A stretch of DNA of 42,790 nucleotides from Nocardia sp. (GCF_025465275.1 NZ_JAODNK010000195.1:1-42790); one strand, 5' to 3'. Shown: positions 16,926-25,650, counted from the first letter of the stretch. Numbers and translations are program-made. The notes: a model not told the origin generated them from the letters alone.

Positions 16926-18173
16926 ATGAAGCGCATGCCACCGACCGGCGAGACCTCGCGTGTGAACGGCGTCGCGGATTCGGCGACCCGGACGCTGCGT
17001 CGGCTCGCAGCGCCCGGACCTGCGGTAACGTCCGGCGATGTGACGTACGAAGATGAGCAGATCGGCCGGCGACGGCGGGTCGGGTGGGTCTTCGTGATCG
17101 TGTGGACGGTGTACCTGATCGACCCGCTGAAGCATGCGTGGGCGCTCGATCAGCCGGTGGCTCGCATCTACACGATTGCGGTGCTCGTCGCCTTCGTCAT
17201 CTGCTATCTGGGTTCCTACTGGGTGTTGTTCCGGCTGCCGCTGCACGGACCCACCTGGCCGAGCCCGAGCCCGTGGTTGGTGGGCAGGCTGCTGGCCGTC
17301 CTCGTCGCCTTGTTGCTGGCGGCGACGGCCACCCTTTATACCGGTGCGAACGGGCTCGCCACCTATATCGGCACCTTCATCGCCTTCGCGCTGCCGATAC
17401 GGCGTGCGGTGCCGCTGCTGATCGTTCTGCTCCTGGCAACCGCGGTGGTGCCGCAGCTGATTGTGGGCGAAGCGCCGGACTGGTCGATCATGCAGGGTAT
17501 GGCGCTGTCGGCGATCGCTGTCGGCGGTGTTCGCCTGATCATTATCAATAATCAGGCGCTGGATCTGGCGCGCAAACAGTTGACCGAGCTGGCGGTGGCC
17601 GAGGAGCGTTTGCGGGTCGGGCGGGATGTGCACGATATCCTCGGGCATTCGCTGACCGTCATCACGGTGAAAACCGAACTGGCGCAACGGCTTATGGATA
17701 TCGATCCGGAGCGCGCCAAGACCGAACTGGTCGATATCGAGCGACTCGCGCGGGAATCGCTCGCCGGGGTTCGCTCCACGGTCGGCGGGCTGCGTGAGAT
17801 ATCGCTGGCCGGTGAGCTGGTCAATGCGCGAACCGCGCTGCGGGCCGCGGGAATCGCCGCCGATCTGCCCGACGGCGATGAACTGCCGATCCGGCACAGC
17901 ATCGTCTTCGGATGGGTGTTGCGCGAGGCGATCACGAATGTGGTGCGGCACAGTGGAGCCCGGCACGCCAGCGTGCGGGTCACGCCGACCAGCATCGAGG
18001 TGAGCGACGACGGCGGCGGCATGGGTGACGGCGCGCGCGCCGGATCCGGGTTGTCGGGGCTGCGGGAGCGGGTGCAGGCGACGGGTGGCACGCTCACCCT
18101 GTCGAATCGGCCGGAGGGCGGATTGCGGGTGCTGGCAAGCTTTCCGGCCGGGACGATAGGGGAGTCGAGATGA
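16926..18173 (+). CDS. Sensor histidine kinase, DesK/NarX type
   Basis: A 415-residue kinase. After a 40-residue polar lead come about four to five membrane segments (VGWVFVIVWTVYLI, then VLVAFVICYLGSYWVLF, LLAVLVALLLAATATLY and more). The HisKA_3 box EERLRVGRDVHDILGHSLTV contains the phospho-accepting His. The ATPase domain has an N-box (REAITNVVRHSGA), DDGGGM and GLSGLRERV. There is no extracellular domain, so it presumably senses a membrane signal or the transporter itself. I chose ATG 16926, five bases after the permease stop; GTG 17041 is an alternative that would drop the polar lead. The stop overlaps the regulator start by four bases. Confidence 0.92.
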   Translation: MKRMPPTGETSRVNGVADSATRTLRRLAAPGPAVTSGDVTYEDEQIGRRRRVGWVFVIVWTVYLIDPLKHAWALDQPVARIYTIAVLVAFVICYLGSYWVLFRLPLHGPTWPSPSPWLVGRLLAVLVALLLAATATLYTGANGLATYIGTFIAFALPIRRAVPLLIVLLLATAVVPQLIVGEAPDWSIMQGMALSAIAVGGVRLIIINNQALDLARKQLTELAVAEERLRVGRDVHDILGHSLTVITVKTELAQRLMDIDPERAKTELVDIERLARESLAGVRSTVGGLREISLAGELVNARTALRAAGIAADLPDGDELPIRHSIVFGWVLREAITNVVRHSGARHASVRVTPTSIEVSDDGGGMGDGARAGSGLSGLRERVQATGGTLTLSNRPEGGLRVLASFPAGTIGESR

Positions 18174-18775
18174 TCAAACTGCTGCTCGCCGATGATCAGG
18201 CGCTGGTGCGCGGTGCGCTCGCGGCACTGCTGAGCCTCGAACCCGATCTGGAGGTGGTGTGCGAGGTCGGCCGTGGTGACGAGGTGCTCGCGGCCGTCGA
18301 ACGCACCGATCCGGATGTGGCGCTGCTGGATGTGGAGATGCCCGGAATGGACGGCATCACCGCTGCCGCACAACTGCATATCGCGCATCCGCAGGTGCGC
18401 ATCCTCATGGTCACCACCTTCGGCCGCCCGGGATACCTGCGCCGCGCCATCGATGCCGGAGCCAGCGGCTTCGTCGTCAAGGACACGCCCGCACGGGAAC
18501 TTGCCGATGCGGTCCGGCGCGTCCACCTGGGCCTGCGCGTTGTCGACCCGGCCCTGGCCACCGAAACCCTCACCGCCGGAACCTCACCCCTCACCGCTCG
18601 CGAACGCGAAGTCCTCGCTGCCGCCTCCGACGGTGCGACCGCAGGCGCCATCGCGAAGCTCCTGCACCTCTCCGAAGGCACCGTCCGCAACCACCTCTCG
18701 GCCGCCATCGGCAAAACCGGCACCCGCACCCGCGCGGAAGCCGTCCGCGCCGCCGAACGCCTCGGCTGGCTCTGA
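18170..18775 (+). CDS. LuxR/NarL-family response regulator (DesR-like)
   Basis: A 201-residue regulator sharing an ATGA overlap with the kinase gene, with GGGGAG six bases upstream of the start. The receiver domain has the acidic pair Asp8/Asp9, phospho-acceptor Asp54 (LLDVEMPGMDG) and the switch Lys in FVVKD. The C-terminal helix-turn-helix runs from SPLTAREREVL to LSEGTVRNHLSAAIGKTGT, the GerE signature. It should act with the kinase immediately upstream and probably controls its own four-gene operon. The palindrome at 15136-15149 is a candidate site. Confidence 0.94.
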   Translation: MIKLLLADDQALVRGALAALLSLEPDLEVVCEVGRGDEVLAAVERTDPDVALLDVEMPGMDGITAAAQLHIAHPQVRILMVTTFGRPGYLRRAIDAGASGFVVKDTPARELADAVRRVHLGLRVVDPALATETLTAGTSPLTAREREVLAAASDGATAGAIAKLLHLSEGTVRNHLSAAIGKTGTRTRAEAVRAAERLGWL

Positions 18776-18782
18776 CCCACCC

Positions 18783-18868
18783 CCGTCATCCCGGCATGCT
18801 TTTGGCCGGGATCCACCGCAGTACATGAGCCGCCATGGGTCCCGGCCAAAAGCGCGCCGGGATGACGG
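18783..18868. terminator. Long near-perfect hairpin between convergent genes; REP-like element
   Basis: CCGTCATCCCGGC (18783-18795) pairs perfectly with 18856-18868, and GCTTTTGGCCGGG (18798-18810) with 18841-18853. They are separated by a symmetrical two-base bulge, and pairing continues a few bases inward. That makes about 30 paired positions with a loop of about 22-26 bases, between the response regulator and the convergent TPM gene. It probably ends transcription both ways. Its size and its similarity to 13853-13920 suggest a dispersed palindromic repeat. Confidence 0.82.
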
Positions 18869-18886
18869 GACAGACGTTCGGCGGCA

Positions 18887-20911
18887 CTAGAAACGTCCGC
18901 CGCGGCTGATGCGGCGGGAGCCGTCCGAACCGCCGAAGGAGCCGGGGCCGTAGCTGCCGCCGCCTCGGGAGCCGCCGCCGAAACCGCCTCCGCCGCCGCG
19001 GTATCCGCCGCCCATGCCGCGCAGCATGCCGTCGATGAGGATGCCGCTGAGTACCGCGCCGGTCTGGGAATTCGAACTCGGCTGGCTCGCTTGCCAATCG
19101 CGCACTGCGACCTGGGCGGTTTGCAGGGCGCGGGTGCCGAGTTCTACTGCCCGCTGGGCGTAGGGGAGAGCTTGCGCGGGGTCGGTGGTGGCGAGTTGCT
19201 GCGCCTGGTCCAGGCTGCGCTGGGCCTCGGCGAGCCGGGTGCGCGGTTCGGCGTCGACACCGCCGCGGCGGGTGCTGATGAAGTCGGTGGCGGCATTGAT
19301 CTGGCTGCGTGCGGCGGTCAGTGCCTGGTCGAGCCGGCGGGCGACTTCCTCGGCGGCGGACTTGCGATCGGTGGCATCGGCAATTGCCTTGTCCAGCACG
19401 GTATCCGCGGCGACGGCCTGCTGGAACGCACCGAGCGGATTGGCACCGCCCTCGGTGCTCGCGCGGTCGAGAGCGGTGCGGGCGGCGATGGCGGCGTCGA
19501 GGAGTTCGGGTCCGCCGTGCTGGGTGAGGGTGGCCGCCGTGCCGAGATCACGGCGCAGCTCCTCGATGATGCCGGGGAGTCCGGCGCGGGCCTGCTCGAT
19601 ATCGGTGGCAGCGGTATCCACCGCGTCCAGCAGTGTGCGCGCGGTATTGATGGCCGACTCCGCGCTGCGAATGGCCGCGACCGCCGCGCCCTGCTGCCCG
19701 ACGGGTTTGGCCGCGGCCGCGCGCCCGTCCTCGATTCCGCGCTCCGCGAACGTGATTCGCTCCCTCGCCATAGTCACGTTCTCGTGAATTGGCGCGAGTA
19801 CCGAGGCGGGCTGCGTGGCCACCAACTGGGCCAGGGTGGCTTCGGAATTCGGCGCTCGCGTGGTCAGCTCGACCACATCGCGGGTCAGCGCGTCCAGACG
19901 ATCGCCGGCATTGATGAGCAGATTGCGCATGGCATCGAATTCGGTGACCTTGGCGTCGAGTTCACGATTGGCGCGCCCGCAGGTGCTGATGAGCTCGACC
20001 AGCATGGTCCGCTGCTGATCGGGCGTCTCCGGAATATCGTCGTCGAGTTCCTGCCGGATCGAGAACGCCTTGGCGAGCGCGTTCTTCGCGGCATTGAGCG
20101 CCGCGGTGAACGGCGCGGTGGCGGTGGCCCCGAATTCGTCGGTGGCCAACCGCAATTCCTCACCGCTGGTGCGCAGCGCATCATCGGTATCGGTGAGCAT
20201 CTCCTTGGAGCGCGCGTCCAGCGCCGTCAGCAGCAGTGCGGCCAGCGCCTGCGTATCGGCCGGATCGACCTTGCGGGCGGCAGCTACCTCGGCCTGGGCC
20301 CGCCGCTCCTTGCGACCCCGCGACCACAGCCACAGCGCACCCACCGCCAGGGCCACCACCAGCACGAGCAGCAGCACCACCCAGAGGCTCACGCCACCGC
20401 CGGAACCGTTCATCGCCGCCGACAGCCCGTTGGCGGTCGTCACTGCGGCTCCGGCCCAGTCCCCGGCGCGCAGCTTCGGCTCGACCTGGTCGATGAGCAG
20501 GTTGTCGAGCTGCTTATCGGTCACCGAACTGGGCGCTGAGCCGGTAAAGGCATACGCCCGATCGTCGACCGCGACGGAAAGCAGTACGTCCCGGTCCCCG
20601 AATCCGGAGGCCTGCGCGGTCTGCTCACCCCAGGCGGTCGAGTCCATCCCGGCGAAGTTGTGCACATATACAACCCACAGCCGCTCATGGTCTTTCGAAT
20701 ACAGCGCATCGATGGCGGCCTGCAGTTCCGCGGTCTGCCCGCCGCGCAACGCGCCCGCCGCATCGGTGACATAGCCGGGTAGTCGCTGTGGCGGTTCCGC
20801 ACCCGCGGGAGCACTCCCGCCGCCCAGGAGCACGGCCAGGGCCAGCACGAAGCCCGATGCGAGCACGGACCAGCGCGGGGAGGCGGGGCGGTGCTTCGGT
20901 TGCCGCATCAC
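18887..20911 (-). CDS. TPM-domain membrane protein (Rv2345-like)
   Basis: A 674-residue protein (start GTG 20911 or ATG 20908). A signal peptide (residues about 15-40, VLASGFVLALAVLLGG) is followed by a TPM domain (about 42-165: LPGYVTDAAGAL, LWVVYVHNFAGMD, DRDVLLSVAVDDRAYAFT). One transmembrane helix follows (about 177-197). Then come about 380 residues of Ala-rich helical sequence that should form coiled coils, and a Gly/Arg/Ser-rich tail (GGGYRGGGGGFGGGSRGGG). The layout predicts an extracytoplasmic TPM domain and a large cytoplasmic helical region. It matches the gene next to dgt in mycobacteria, in the same divergent orientation. Its role is not established; TPM domains are linked to phosphatase activity or photosystem assembly elsewhere. 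Confidence 0.88.
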   Translation of the reverse strand: MMRQPKHRPASPRWSVLASGFVLALAVLLGGGSAPAGAEPPQRLPGYVTDAAGALRGGQTAELQAAIDALYSKDHERLWVVYVHNFAGMDSTAWGEQTAQASGFGDRDVLLSVAVDDRAYAFTGSAPSSVTDKQLDNLLIDQVEPKLRAGDWAGAAVTTANGLSAAMNGSGGGVSLWVVLLLVLVVALAVGALWLWSRGRKERRAQAEVAAARKVDPADTQALAALLLTALDARSKEMLTDTDDALRTSGEELRLATDEFGATATAPFTAALNAAKNALAKAFSIRQELDDDIPETPDQQRTMLVELISTCGRANRELDAKVTEFDAMRNLLINAGDRLDALTRDVVELTTRAPNSEATLAQLVATQPASVLAPIHENVTMARERITFAERGIEDGRAAAAKPVGQQGAAVAAIRSAESAINTARTLLDAVDTAATDIEQARAGLPGIIEELRRDLGTAATLTQHGGPELLDAAIAARTALDRASTEGGANPLGAFQQAVAADTVLDKAIADATDRKSAAEEVARRLDQALTAARSQINAATDFISTRRGGVDAEPRTRLAEAQRSLDQAQQLATTDPAQALPYAQRAVELGTRALQTAQVAVRDWQASQPSSNSQTGAVLSGILIDGMLRGMGGGYRGGGGGFGGGSRGGGSYGPGSFGGSDGSRRISRGGRF

Positions 20912-20970
20912 ATGAATCTATCCGCCCGAATGCGGCACGCAGTTTCTTCCGGTCACCCGTGTCGGCGACG

Positions 20971-21666
20971 ATGACTACGATCGAGGACGTGATCACGATC
21001 GATTCCCCGTACACGGGTCATGTCGCTCCCGGTTCCAACCCGCAGCAGCGGGCCGTCGCGGGCGCCCGCATCGTGAAGATGTCGGTCGGCGCCATGGACA
21101 ACAACGTGTACCTGGTGCAGTGCGCGAATACCGGTATGACGCTGCTCATCGACGCCGCCAATGAGGCGGAACGCATTCTGGAACTGCTCACCCAGGAAGC
21201 CCCCGGCGGAGTCGAGTTGCTGGTCACCACGCACCGGCATCCGGACCACTGGTGGGCCCTGCAGGATGTGCTGGCGGCCACCGAGATTCCCAGCGCCGCC
21301 CACGAACTCGACGCCGAGGGGCTACCCGTGCCGCCGACCCGCCTGCTCACCGATGGTGACAAGGTGCGCATCGGCGACCTCGAGCTCGAGGTCATCCATC
21401 TGAGCGGGCATACGCCCGGCTCGGTGGCGCTCGCCTGCACCGACGGTGACGGTCGCACCCACCTGTTCACCGGTGATTCGCTGTTCCCGGGCGGGGTGGG
21501 AAAAACTGGTACGCCCGAGGAATTCGCCTCACTGCTCGGCGATGTCGAGTCCAAACTGTTCGCCCGCTACCCGGACGACACCGTCGTGTACCCGGGCCAT
21601 GGCGCTGATACCACCCTCGGCGAGGAGCGCCCGCAAGTGCCCGAGTGGCGGCGGCGCGGTTGGTAA
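20971..21666 (+). CDS. Metallo-beta-lactamase fold hydrolase, glyoxalase II-like
   Basis: A 231-residue protein. The metal motif is THRHPDHWWAL (HxHxDH). Later ligands lie in HLSGHTPGS, FTGDSLFPGG (Asp) and VYPGHGADT. This is the compact MBL fold of small glyoxalase II-like hydrolases without the C-terminal substrate domain of true GloB. I chose ATG 20971 (MTTIEDV). GTG 20989 is possible, while more upstream starts would overlap the divergent TPM gene. Its last 22 bases overlap the next gene. The thioester or lactone substrate is unknown. Confidence 0.88.
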   Translation: MTTIEDVITIDSPYTGHVAPGSNPQQRAVAGARIVKMSVGAMDNNVYLVQCANTGMTLLIDAANEAERILELLTQEAPGGVELLVTTHRHPDHWWALQDVLAATEIPSAAHELDAEGLPVPPTRLLTDGDKVRIGDLELEVIHLSGHTPGSVALACTDGDGRTHLFTGDSLFPGGVGKTGTPEEFASLLGDVESKLFARYPDDTVVYPGHGADTTLGEERPQVPEWRRRGW

Positions 21667-22364
21667 AGCTCCGGAACCGCGACCCCGAGCCCGCCTTGGC
21701 GCCCGCACCGGTCGATGAGCGCCCGGGTGGTTTTGCCGTGGGCGCGGCTCGCTGGGCGCGCAGGCTGCTGGTCGGCGGGCTGCTCATGGTGCTGCTGGTG
21801 GTCGGCGGCACCGCGGTGCGGGTGTGGCAGGTCGCCCGCATCGATAATTACACGCGGGCGGACGCCATCGTGGTGCTCGGCGCGGCCCAGTACGACGGCA
21901 CCCCGTCCTCGGTCTTTCAGGCTCGACTCGATCAGGCGCACAAGCTCTTTCAGAAGGGCGTCGCGCCCATGATCGTCACCGTCGGCGGAAAACAGTTGGG
22001 CGACAACTACACCGAGGCCGCCTCCGGCAAGATCTATCTGAAGGATCTCGGCGTCCCGGCCGAGCGCATCCTGGCCGTGGAGACCGGCTCGGACACCCTG
22101 CAGAGTGTGGAAGCCGTCTCCAAAGCGCTTCTGGCCCGGGGTAAATCCTCGGTGGTGCTGGTGAGCGACCCCTGGCATTCCCTGCGCACCCGGACCATGG
22201 CCCGGGATGCCGGACTCTCGGCGTGGACCGCGCCGGTGCGCACCGGGCCCGCGGTCTACACGCGGGAATCGCAGGCGCACGGCATATTCCGCGAGACGTT
22301 CGCGCTGCTGTGGTACCAGCTCACCCACTATTCGGCCGATTTCACCTACACGGCGGAGCAGTGA
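21645..22364 (+). CDS. YdcF/SanA-like DUF218 membrane protein
   Basis: A 239-residue protein starting at GTG 21645, inside the preceding gene. A basic lead is followed by one membrane helix (about residues 42-58, LLVGGLLMVLLVVGGTA). The DUF218 domain then shows ADAIVVLGAAQYDG, FQARLDQAHKLFQKG, IVTVGGKQ and a late VLVSDPWHSLRTRTMA. DUF218 proteins (SanA, YdcF) have been linked to envelope barrier function and to binding of adenosyl-methionine, but no reaction is agreed. The stop is followed one base later by the dgt start, so MBL, YdcF-like and dgt are probably one transcript. Confidence 0.88.
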   Translation: MAAARLVKLRNRDPEPALAPAPVDERPGGFAVGAARWARRLLVGGLLMVLLVVGGTAVRVWQVARIDNYTRADAIVVLGAAQYDGTPSSVFQARLDQAHKLFQKGVAPMIVTVGGKQLGDNYTEAASGKIYLKDLGVPAERILAVETGSDTLQSVEAVSKALLARGKSSVVLVSDPWHSLRTRTMARDAGLSAWTAPVRTGPAVYTRESQAHGIFRETFALLWYQLTHYSADFTYTAEQ

Positions 22365-22365
22365 C

Positions 22366-23634
22366 ATGAGTTCGCGCATCGATTACGACCAGGTCTACAG
22401 CGATCATGATCGGGAACGCCTGGTACCCGAGACCGAACGGACCGCCGGGCTGAGCTGGTCACCCGCACCCGCCCGGCGCAGTGAATTCGCCCGCGATCGC
22501 GCGCGGGTGCTGCATTCGGCGGCACTGCGGCGGCTGGCGGACAAGACCCAGGTCATGGGCCCGCGCGATGGTGATACGCCGCGCACCAGGCTCACCCACT
22601 CCCTCGAAGTCGCGCAGATCGGCCGCAGTATTGCCGACGGTCTGGGCTGCGATCCGGATCTGGTCGATCTGGCCGGGCTCGCGCACGATATCGGGCATCC
22701 GCCGTACGGGCACAATGGCGAAACGGCGCTGGACCAATTCGCTGACGCACACGGCGGTTTCGAGGGCAATGCGCAGAATTTGCGCATTCTCACCCGGCTG
22801 GAGCCGAAGGTCTTCGACGAGCACGGTAATAGCTACGGGCTCAATCCGACCCGGGCCGCACTCGATGCCGTCATCAAATACCCTTGGGGCAGAACAGGTC
22901 CCGGAACCAAATTCGGCGCGTACGACGTGGATATGGACCGGATGGCGTGGGTGCGCAAGGGCGCGCCCGATCGCCATCAGTGCCTGGAATCTCAGGTCAT
23001 GGACTGGGCCGACGATGTCGCGTACTCGGTGCACGATGTCGAGGACGGCATCATTGTCGGCCGCATCGACCTGCGCGCCCTGGCCGATCCGATCGAGCAG
23101 GTCGCGCTCGCGGAAATCGGTGCGCGCCAGCACAAGTCGCCGACCGCCGACGAACTGATAGCCGCTGCCGGGCGCCTCTCCGAACTGCCGGTGGTCAAGG
23201 CCGCGACCGCCTACGACGGCTCACTGATCGCCTCGGTTGCCCTGAAACGTCTCACCAGCGACCTGGTCGGCCGCTTCGCCACCGCCGCCGTGGAGGCCAC
23301 CCGCGCCGCCTGGGGTGGTCGTCAATTGCGCCGCTACACAGCAGATCTCGAAGTCCCGCGCATAGTGGCCGCCGAGGTCGCCATCCTCAAGACCATGGCC
23401 CTGCGCTACGTGCTCTCCGACCCCATCCACCAGGTCCGCCAGGCCGGCCAGCGCGAACGCATCCACCTGGTCGCCAACCACCTCCTCAATGTCGCCCCCC
23501 GCGGCCTGGACCGCCTGCTGCTGCCGTGGTGGGAAGAGGCGGCCGACGACACCGCCCGCGTTCGCGTCATCGTCGATCAGATCGCCTCCTATACCGAAAG
23601 CCGCCTCGAGCGCGTCGCCGCCGTAATTCCCTGA
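22366..23634 (+). CDS. dgt: Deoxyguanosinetriphosphate triphosphohydrolase-like protein
   Basis: A 422-residue HD-domain enzyme that splits dGTP (or other dNTPs) into nucleoside and tripolyphosphate. The metal-binding residues are seen in RLTHSLEVAQI (His) and LAHDIGHPPYGHNGE (HD). RRLADKTQVMGPRDGD near the N-terminus is typical of the family. The start at ATG 22366 follows GGAG seven bases upstream and gives the canonical MSSRIDYDQVYSDHDRERL beginning. The length fits the bacterial type-2 family. Proximity to dnaG (about 2.2 kb away) is conserved with mycobacteria, although the bio genes intervene here. Confidence 0.95.
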   Translation: MSSRIDYDQVYSDHDRERLVPETERTAGLSWSPAPARRSEFARDRARVLHSAALRRLADKTQVMGPRDGDTPRTRLTHSLEVAQIGRSIADGLGCDPDLVDLAGLAHDIGHPPYGHNGETALDQFADAHGGFEGNAQNLRILTRLEPKVFDEHGNSYGLNPTRAALDAVIKYPWGRTGPGTKFGAYDVDMDRMAWVRKGAPDRHQCLESQVMDWADDVAYSVHDVEDGIIVGRIDLRALADPIEQVALAEIGARQHKSPTADELIAAAGRLSELPVVKAATAYDGSLIASVALKRLTSDLVGRFATAAVEATRAAWGGRQLRRYTADLEVPRIVAAEVAILKTMALRYVLSDPIHQVRQAGQRERIHLVANHLLNVAPRGLDRLLLPWWEEAADDTARVRVIVDQIASYTESRLERVAAVIP

Positions 23635-23666
23635 AGCTGACCGGCAAACTGCCCCGTTGAGCTGGA

Positions 23667-24344
23667 TCAGATTCGGCAGCGGTCCACATAGCGCGGAATA
23701 GTTTCGGCGGGTAGGCCGTCCTCGACCAGGCGCCCTTCGTCGAAGACGAGCACACGGTCGAAGTCGGCGAGCAGATCCAGGTCGTGCGAGATCACCACGA
23801 TCTGCTGTGGAAGTTCTTGCAGCAGTTGGGAAATGCGGCGCTTATTACGCAGATCCAGCAAGGTTGTGGGTTCATCGAAGATCACGTAGCGCGGCCGGAC
23901 CGAGAGCACTGCGGCAATGGCGAGTAGCTGTTTCTGGCCGCCGCTGAGCAGATGCGCGGGGTGATCGCGGAAATCGCTGAGGCCGTATTCGGCGAGCACC
24001 TCCGAGACTCGTTCGGGGATTTCGGTTCTGGTGAGGCCGTGGTGTTTGAGGCCGAAGGCCACATCCTCGGCGACGGTGGGCATGACGATCTGGACGTCGG
24101 GGTCCTGGAAGACGAAGCCCACCTGGCGGCGAACGGCCTTGCCCTGCTTGCGGGTATCGAGACCGTCGACCCGAACCTTGCCCTCGGTGGGCACCTGCAA
24201 ACCGTTCAGCAATCGCGCGAACGTGGATTTGCCCGAGCCGTTCGAGCCGATGACGGCAATGCGGTTTTCGGTCAGCGTCAGGTCGAGGCGCTGCAGTACC
24301 TCGCGCTCGCCGAAGCGGTGGGAGACGGCTTCCAGTTCGATCAT
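23667..24344 (-). CDS. bioM: Biotin ECF transporter ATPase (BioM-like)
   Basis: A 225-residue ATPase. Walker A is GSNGSGKST, the Q-loop is VGFVFQDPDVQIVMPTV, the signature is LSGGQKQLLAIAAVL, Walker B is YVIFDEPTTLLD, and the H-loop is VVISHDLDLL. Single-domain ATPases with this FQNPD-type Q-loop belong to energy-coupling-factor transporters. ATG 24344 overlaps the bioY stop by four bases (ATGA). It should pair with the T-component BioN and the substrate-binding BioY encoded upstream. The stop faces that of dgt with only 32 bp between them. The name rests on BioY being next to it. Confidence 0.88.
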   Translation of the reverse strand: MIELEAVSHRFGEREVLQRLDLTLTENRIAVIGSNGSGKSTFARLLNGLQVPTEGKVRVDGLDTRKQGKAVRRQVGFVFQDPDVQIVMPTVAEDVAFGLKHHGLTRTEIPERVSEVLAEYGLSDFRDHPAHLLSGGQKQLLAIAAVLSVRPRYVIFDEPTTLLDLRNKRRISQLLQELPQQIVVISHDLDLLADFDRVLVFDEGRLVEDGLPAETIPRYVDRCRI

Positions 24345-24898
24345 GCGCGCGCCGGAATCATCGGATAGGCCCGGCGCACCGCAATGGCGGCCAGTGATCC
24401 GATGACGGTCTTGACCACATCGCCGGGCAGGAATGCCACCGAGGTGACAATGGCCTTGTGCAGCGGCAGATCCGCTGCCACCGCCATCCAAGGCACGCCG
24501 ATGGCATAGAGCACGAGCGCGCCGCCCACAAAGTTGATCGCCACGGCAACGGGCAGGTTGTAATGCTTCCACAGCCTTTCGGTGAGCACACCGATCACCA
24601 GCGCACCGATCGGATAAGCAATGATGAATCCGCCTGTGGGACCCATGATCACCGACAGCCCGCCGCGCCCGCCCGGCAGCACCGGCAGGCCGGCCAGCAC
24701 AAGCACGTCGAACAGCAGCATTGCCAGTGCACCGCGCCGGGCTCCCAGAATTGAACCGGCGAGTACTACGCCCAGTGTTTGCGAGGTGAACGGCGCGAAC
24801 GCACCCGGTAGCTGGATGAGCGGGAAGAACCCGAGCACCACCATGATTGCCGCGAACAGCGCTATCTGCGCCAAATCCCTACTACGCACTTGCGGCAT
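24341..24898 (-). CDS. bioY: Biotin transporter substrate-binding protein BioY
   Basis: A 185-residue membrane protein with about six helices. It has the BioY features: LAQIALFAAIMVVLGFFPLI at the N-terminus, PFTSQTLGVVLAGSILGARRGA, GLPVLPGGRGGL (the conserved glycine loop) and GPTGGFIIAYPIGA. It is the S-component that captures biotin. I chose ATG 24898 (MPQVRSRDL), which places the first helix where the family has it; a start at 24934 is possible. Neither has a strong ribosome site. It overlaps bioM by four bases, so the two are co-translated. Confidence 0.94.
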   Translation of the reverse strand: MPQVRSRDLAQIALFAAIMVVLGFFPLIQLPGAFAPFTSQTLGVVLAGSILGARRGALAMLLFDVLVLAGLPVLPGGRGGLSVIMGPTGGFIIAYPIGALVIGVLTERLWKHYNLPVAVAINFVGGALVLYAIGVPWMAVAADLPLHKAIVTSVAFLPGDVVKTVIGSLAAIAVRRAYPMIPARA

Positions 24899-24970
24899 TC
24901 TATGGGGACAGGGGTTCGGGCAAATCCGGCGCATCCGGCGGGAGTATCGGCACTGTCAGAAATCGGCATG

Positions 24971-24991
24971 AGGCGGCAAAAATTGCCGCTT
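24971..24991. other. Short inverted repeat in the bioN-bioY gap
   Basis: GCGGCAA and TTGCCGC form a perfect 7-bp inverted repeat around AAA (core 24973-24989) in the 145-bp space between the bioN stop and the bioY start. It could be an operator or an RNA hairpin. No T-run follows on the coding strand, so a full terminator is doubtful. Confidence 0.4.
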
Positions 24992-25043
24992 CGCTACGAT
25001 CTCTGACCGCGCAGGCCGGTTGACCTTGATCGGCCGTCGCCCA

Positions 25044-25634
25044 TCAATCCAACCCGCGAGCATCGAGCGCCTCGCCGACCTGATCCGCCATGCGCAGTGT
25101 GCGAATCAGCAGCGGGACGAGGAAGACCGTGCTGCGCTCGATCCCGCGAGCACGTTGGGCGGCGCGCACCATCTCGGCCTGTTCGCGAATGACCGGAATG
25201 AATCGAATGGTCATGGCCACCAGCAGGCCCACGCGGTCGGGCCGCACGCCCAGGGGTTGCAAAGGGCGCAGCGCTTTTTCGATGGTCTCGATCATGGCGG
25301 AGGTGCGAGTGGTCAAGGTCACCAGATTGGCCAGCAACACCAGAGTGAGCACCCGTTCACCCACCAGCACGCCACTCTGCCAGCCGGTGAAGAGAACTTG
25401 CGCCAGCATGATCAGCGCCAGAAAGGGCGCAATCCCAAGTACCGACCGCCCGGTCACTCGCCACGGAATGCGCGCCACCCGATACAGCCCGAGCGCCACT
25501 ACAAGCGCCACACCCAGCCACACCATCGACGACACGAAGAACAGCCCGGTCCCGGTCACAGCCAGCACCAGCAACTTCACCCCGGCAGGCGCGCTGTGCA
25601 CCGGCGTCCGGGCATCGTGAAACAGGCTGAGCAC
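25044..25634 (-). CDS. bioN: Biotin ECF transporter T-component (BioN/EcfT-like)
   Basis: A 196-residue membrane protein starting at GTG 25634 (VLSLFHDARTPVHSAPAGVKLL), which aligns with the usual EcfT opening of a short loop and then AGVKLL. About five hydrophobic segments follow. Near the C-terminus are the coupling motif AAQRARGIE (the ARG signature that contacts the ATPase) and a later DARGLD. It should couple BioM to BioY. It is the first gene of the minus-strand operon bioN-bioY-bioM, 145 bp before bioY. Confidence 0.88.
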   Translation of the reverse strand: MLSLFHDARTPVHSAPAGVKLLVLAVTGTGLFFVSSMVWLGVALVVALGLYRVARIPWRVTGRSVLGIAPFLALIMLAQVLFTGWQSGVLVGERVLTLVLLANLVTLTTRTSAMIETIEKALRPLQPLGVRPDRVGLLVAMTIRFIPVIREQAEMVRAAQRARGIERSTVFLVPLLIRTLRMADQVGEALDARGLD

Positions 25635-25650
25635 CGCTAAATCCTGGCAG

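Noticed and set aside
19091..20539. Plus-strand open frame of 482 codons opposite the TPM gene
   Set aside because: Low-complexity shadow; the minus strand has signal peptide, TPM domain and helix.
24899..25043. Possible biotin riboswitch or BioQ-type site before bioY
   Set aside because: Only a 7-bp hairpin is visible; no known biotin-regulator box could be recognised.
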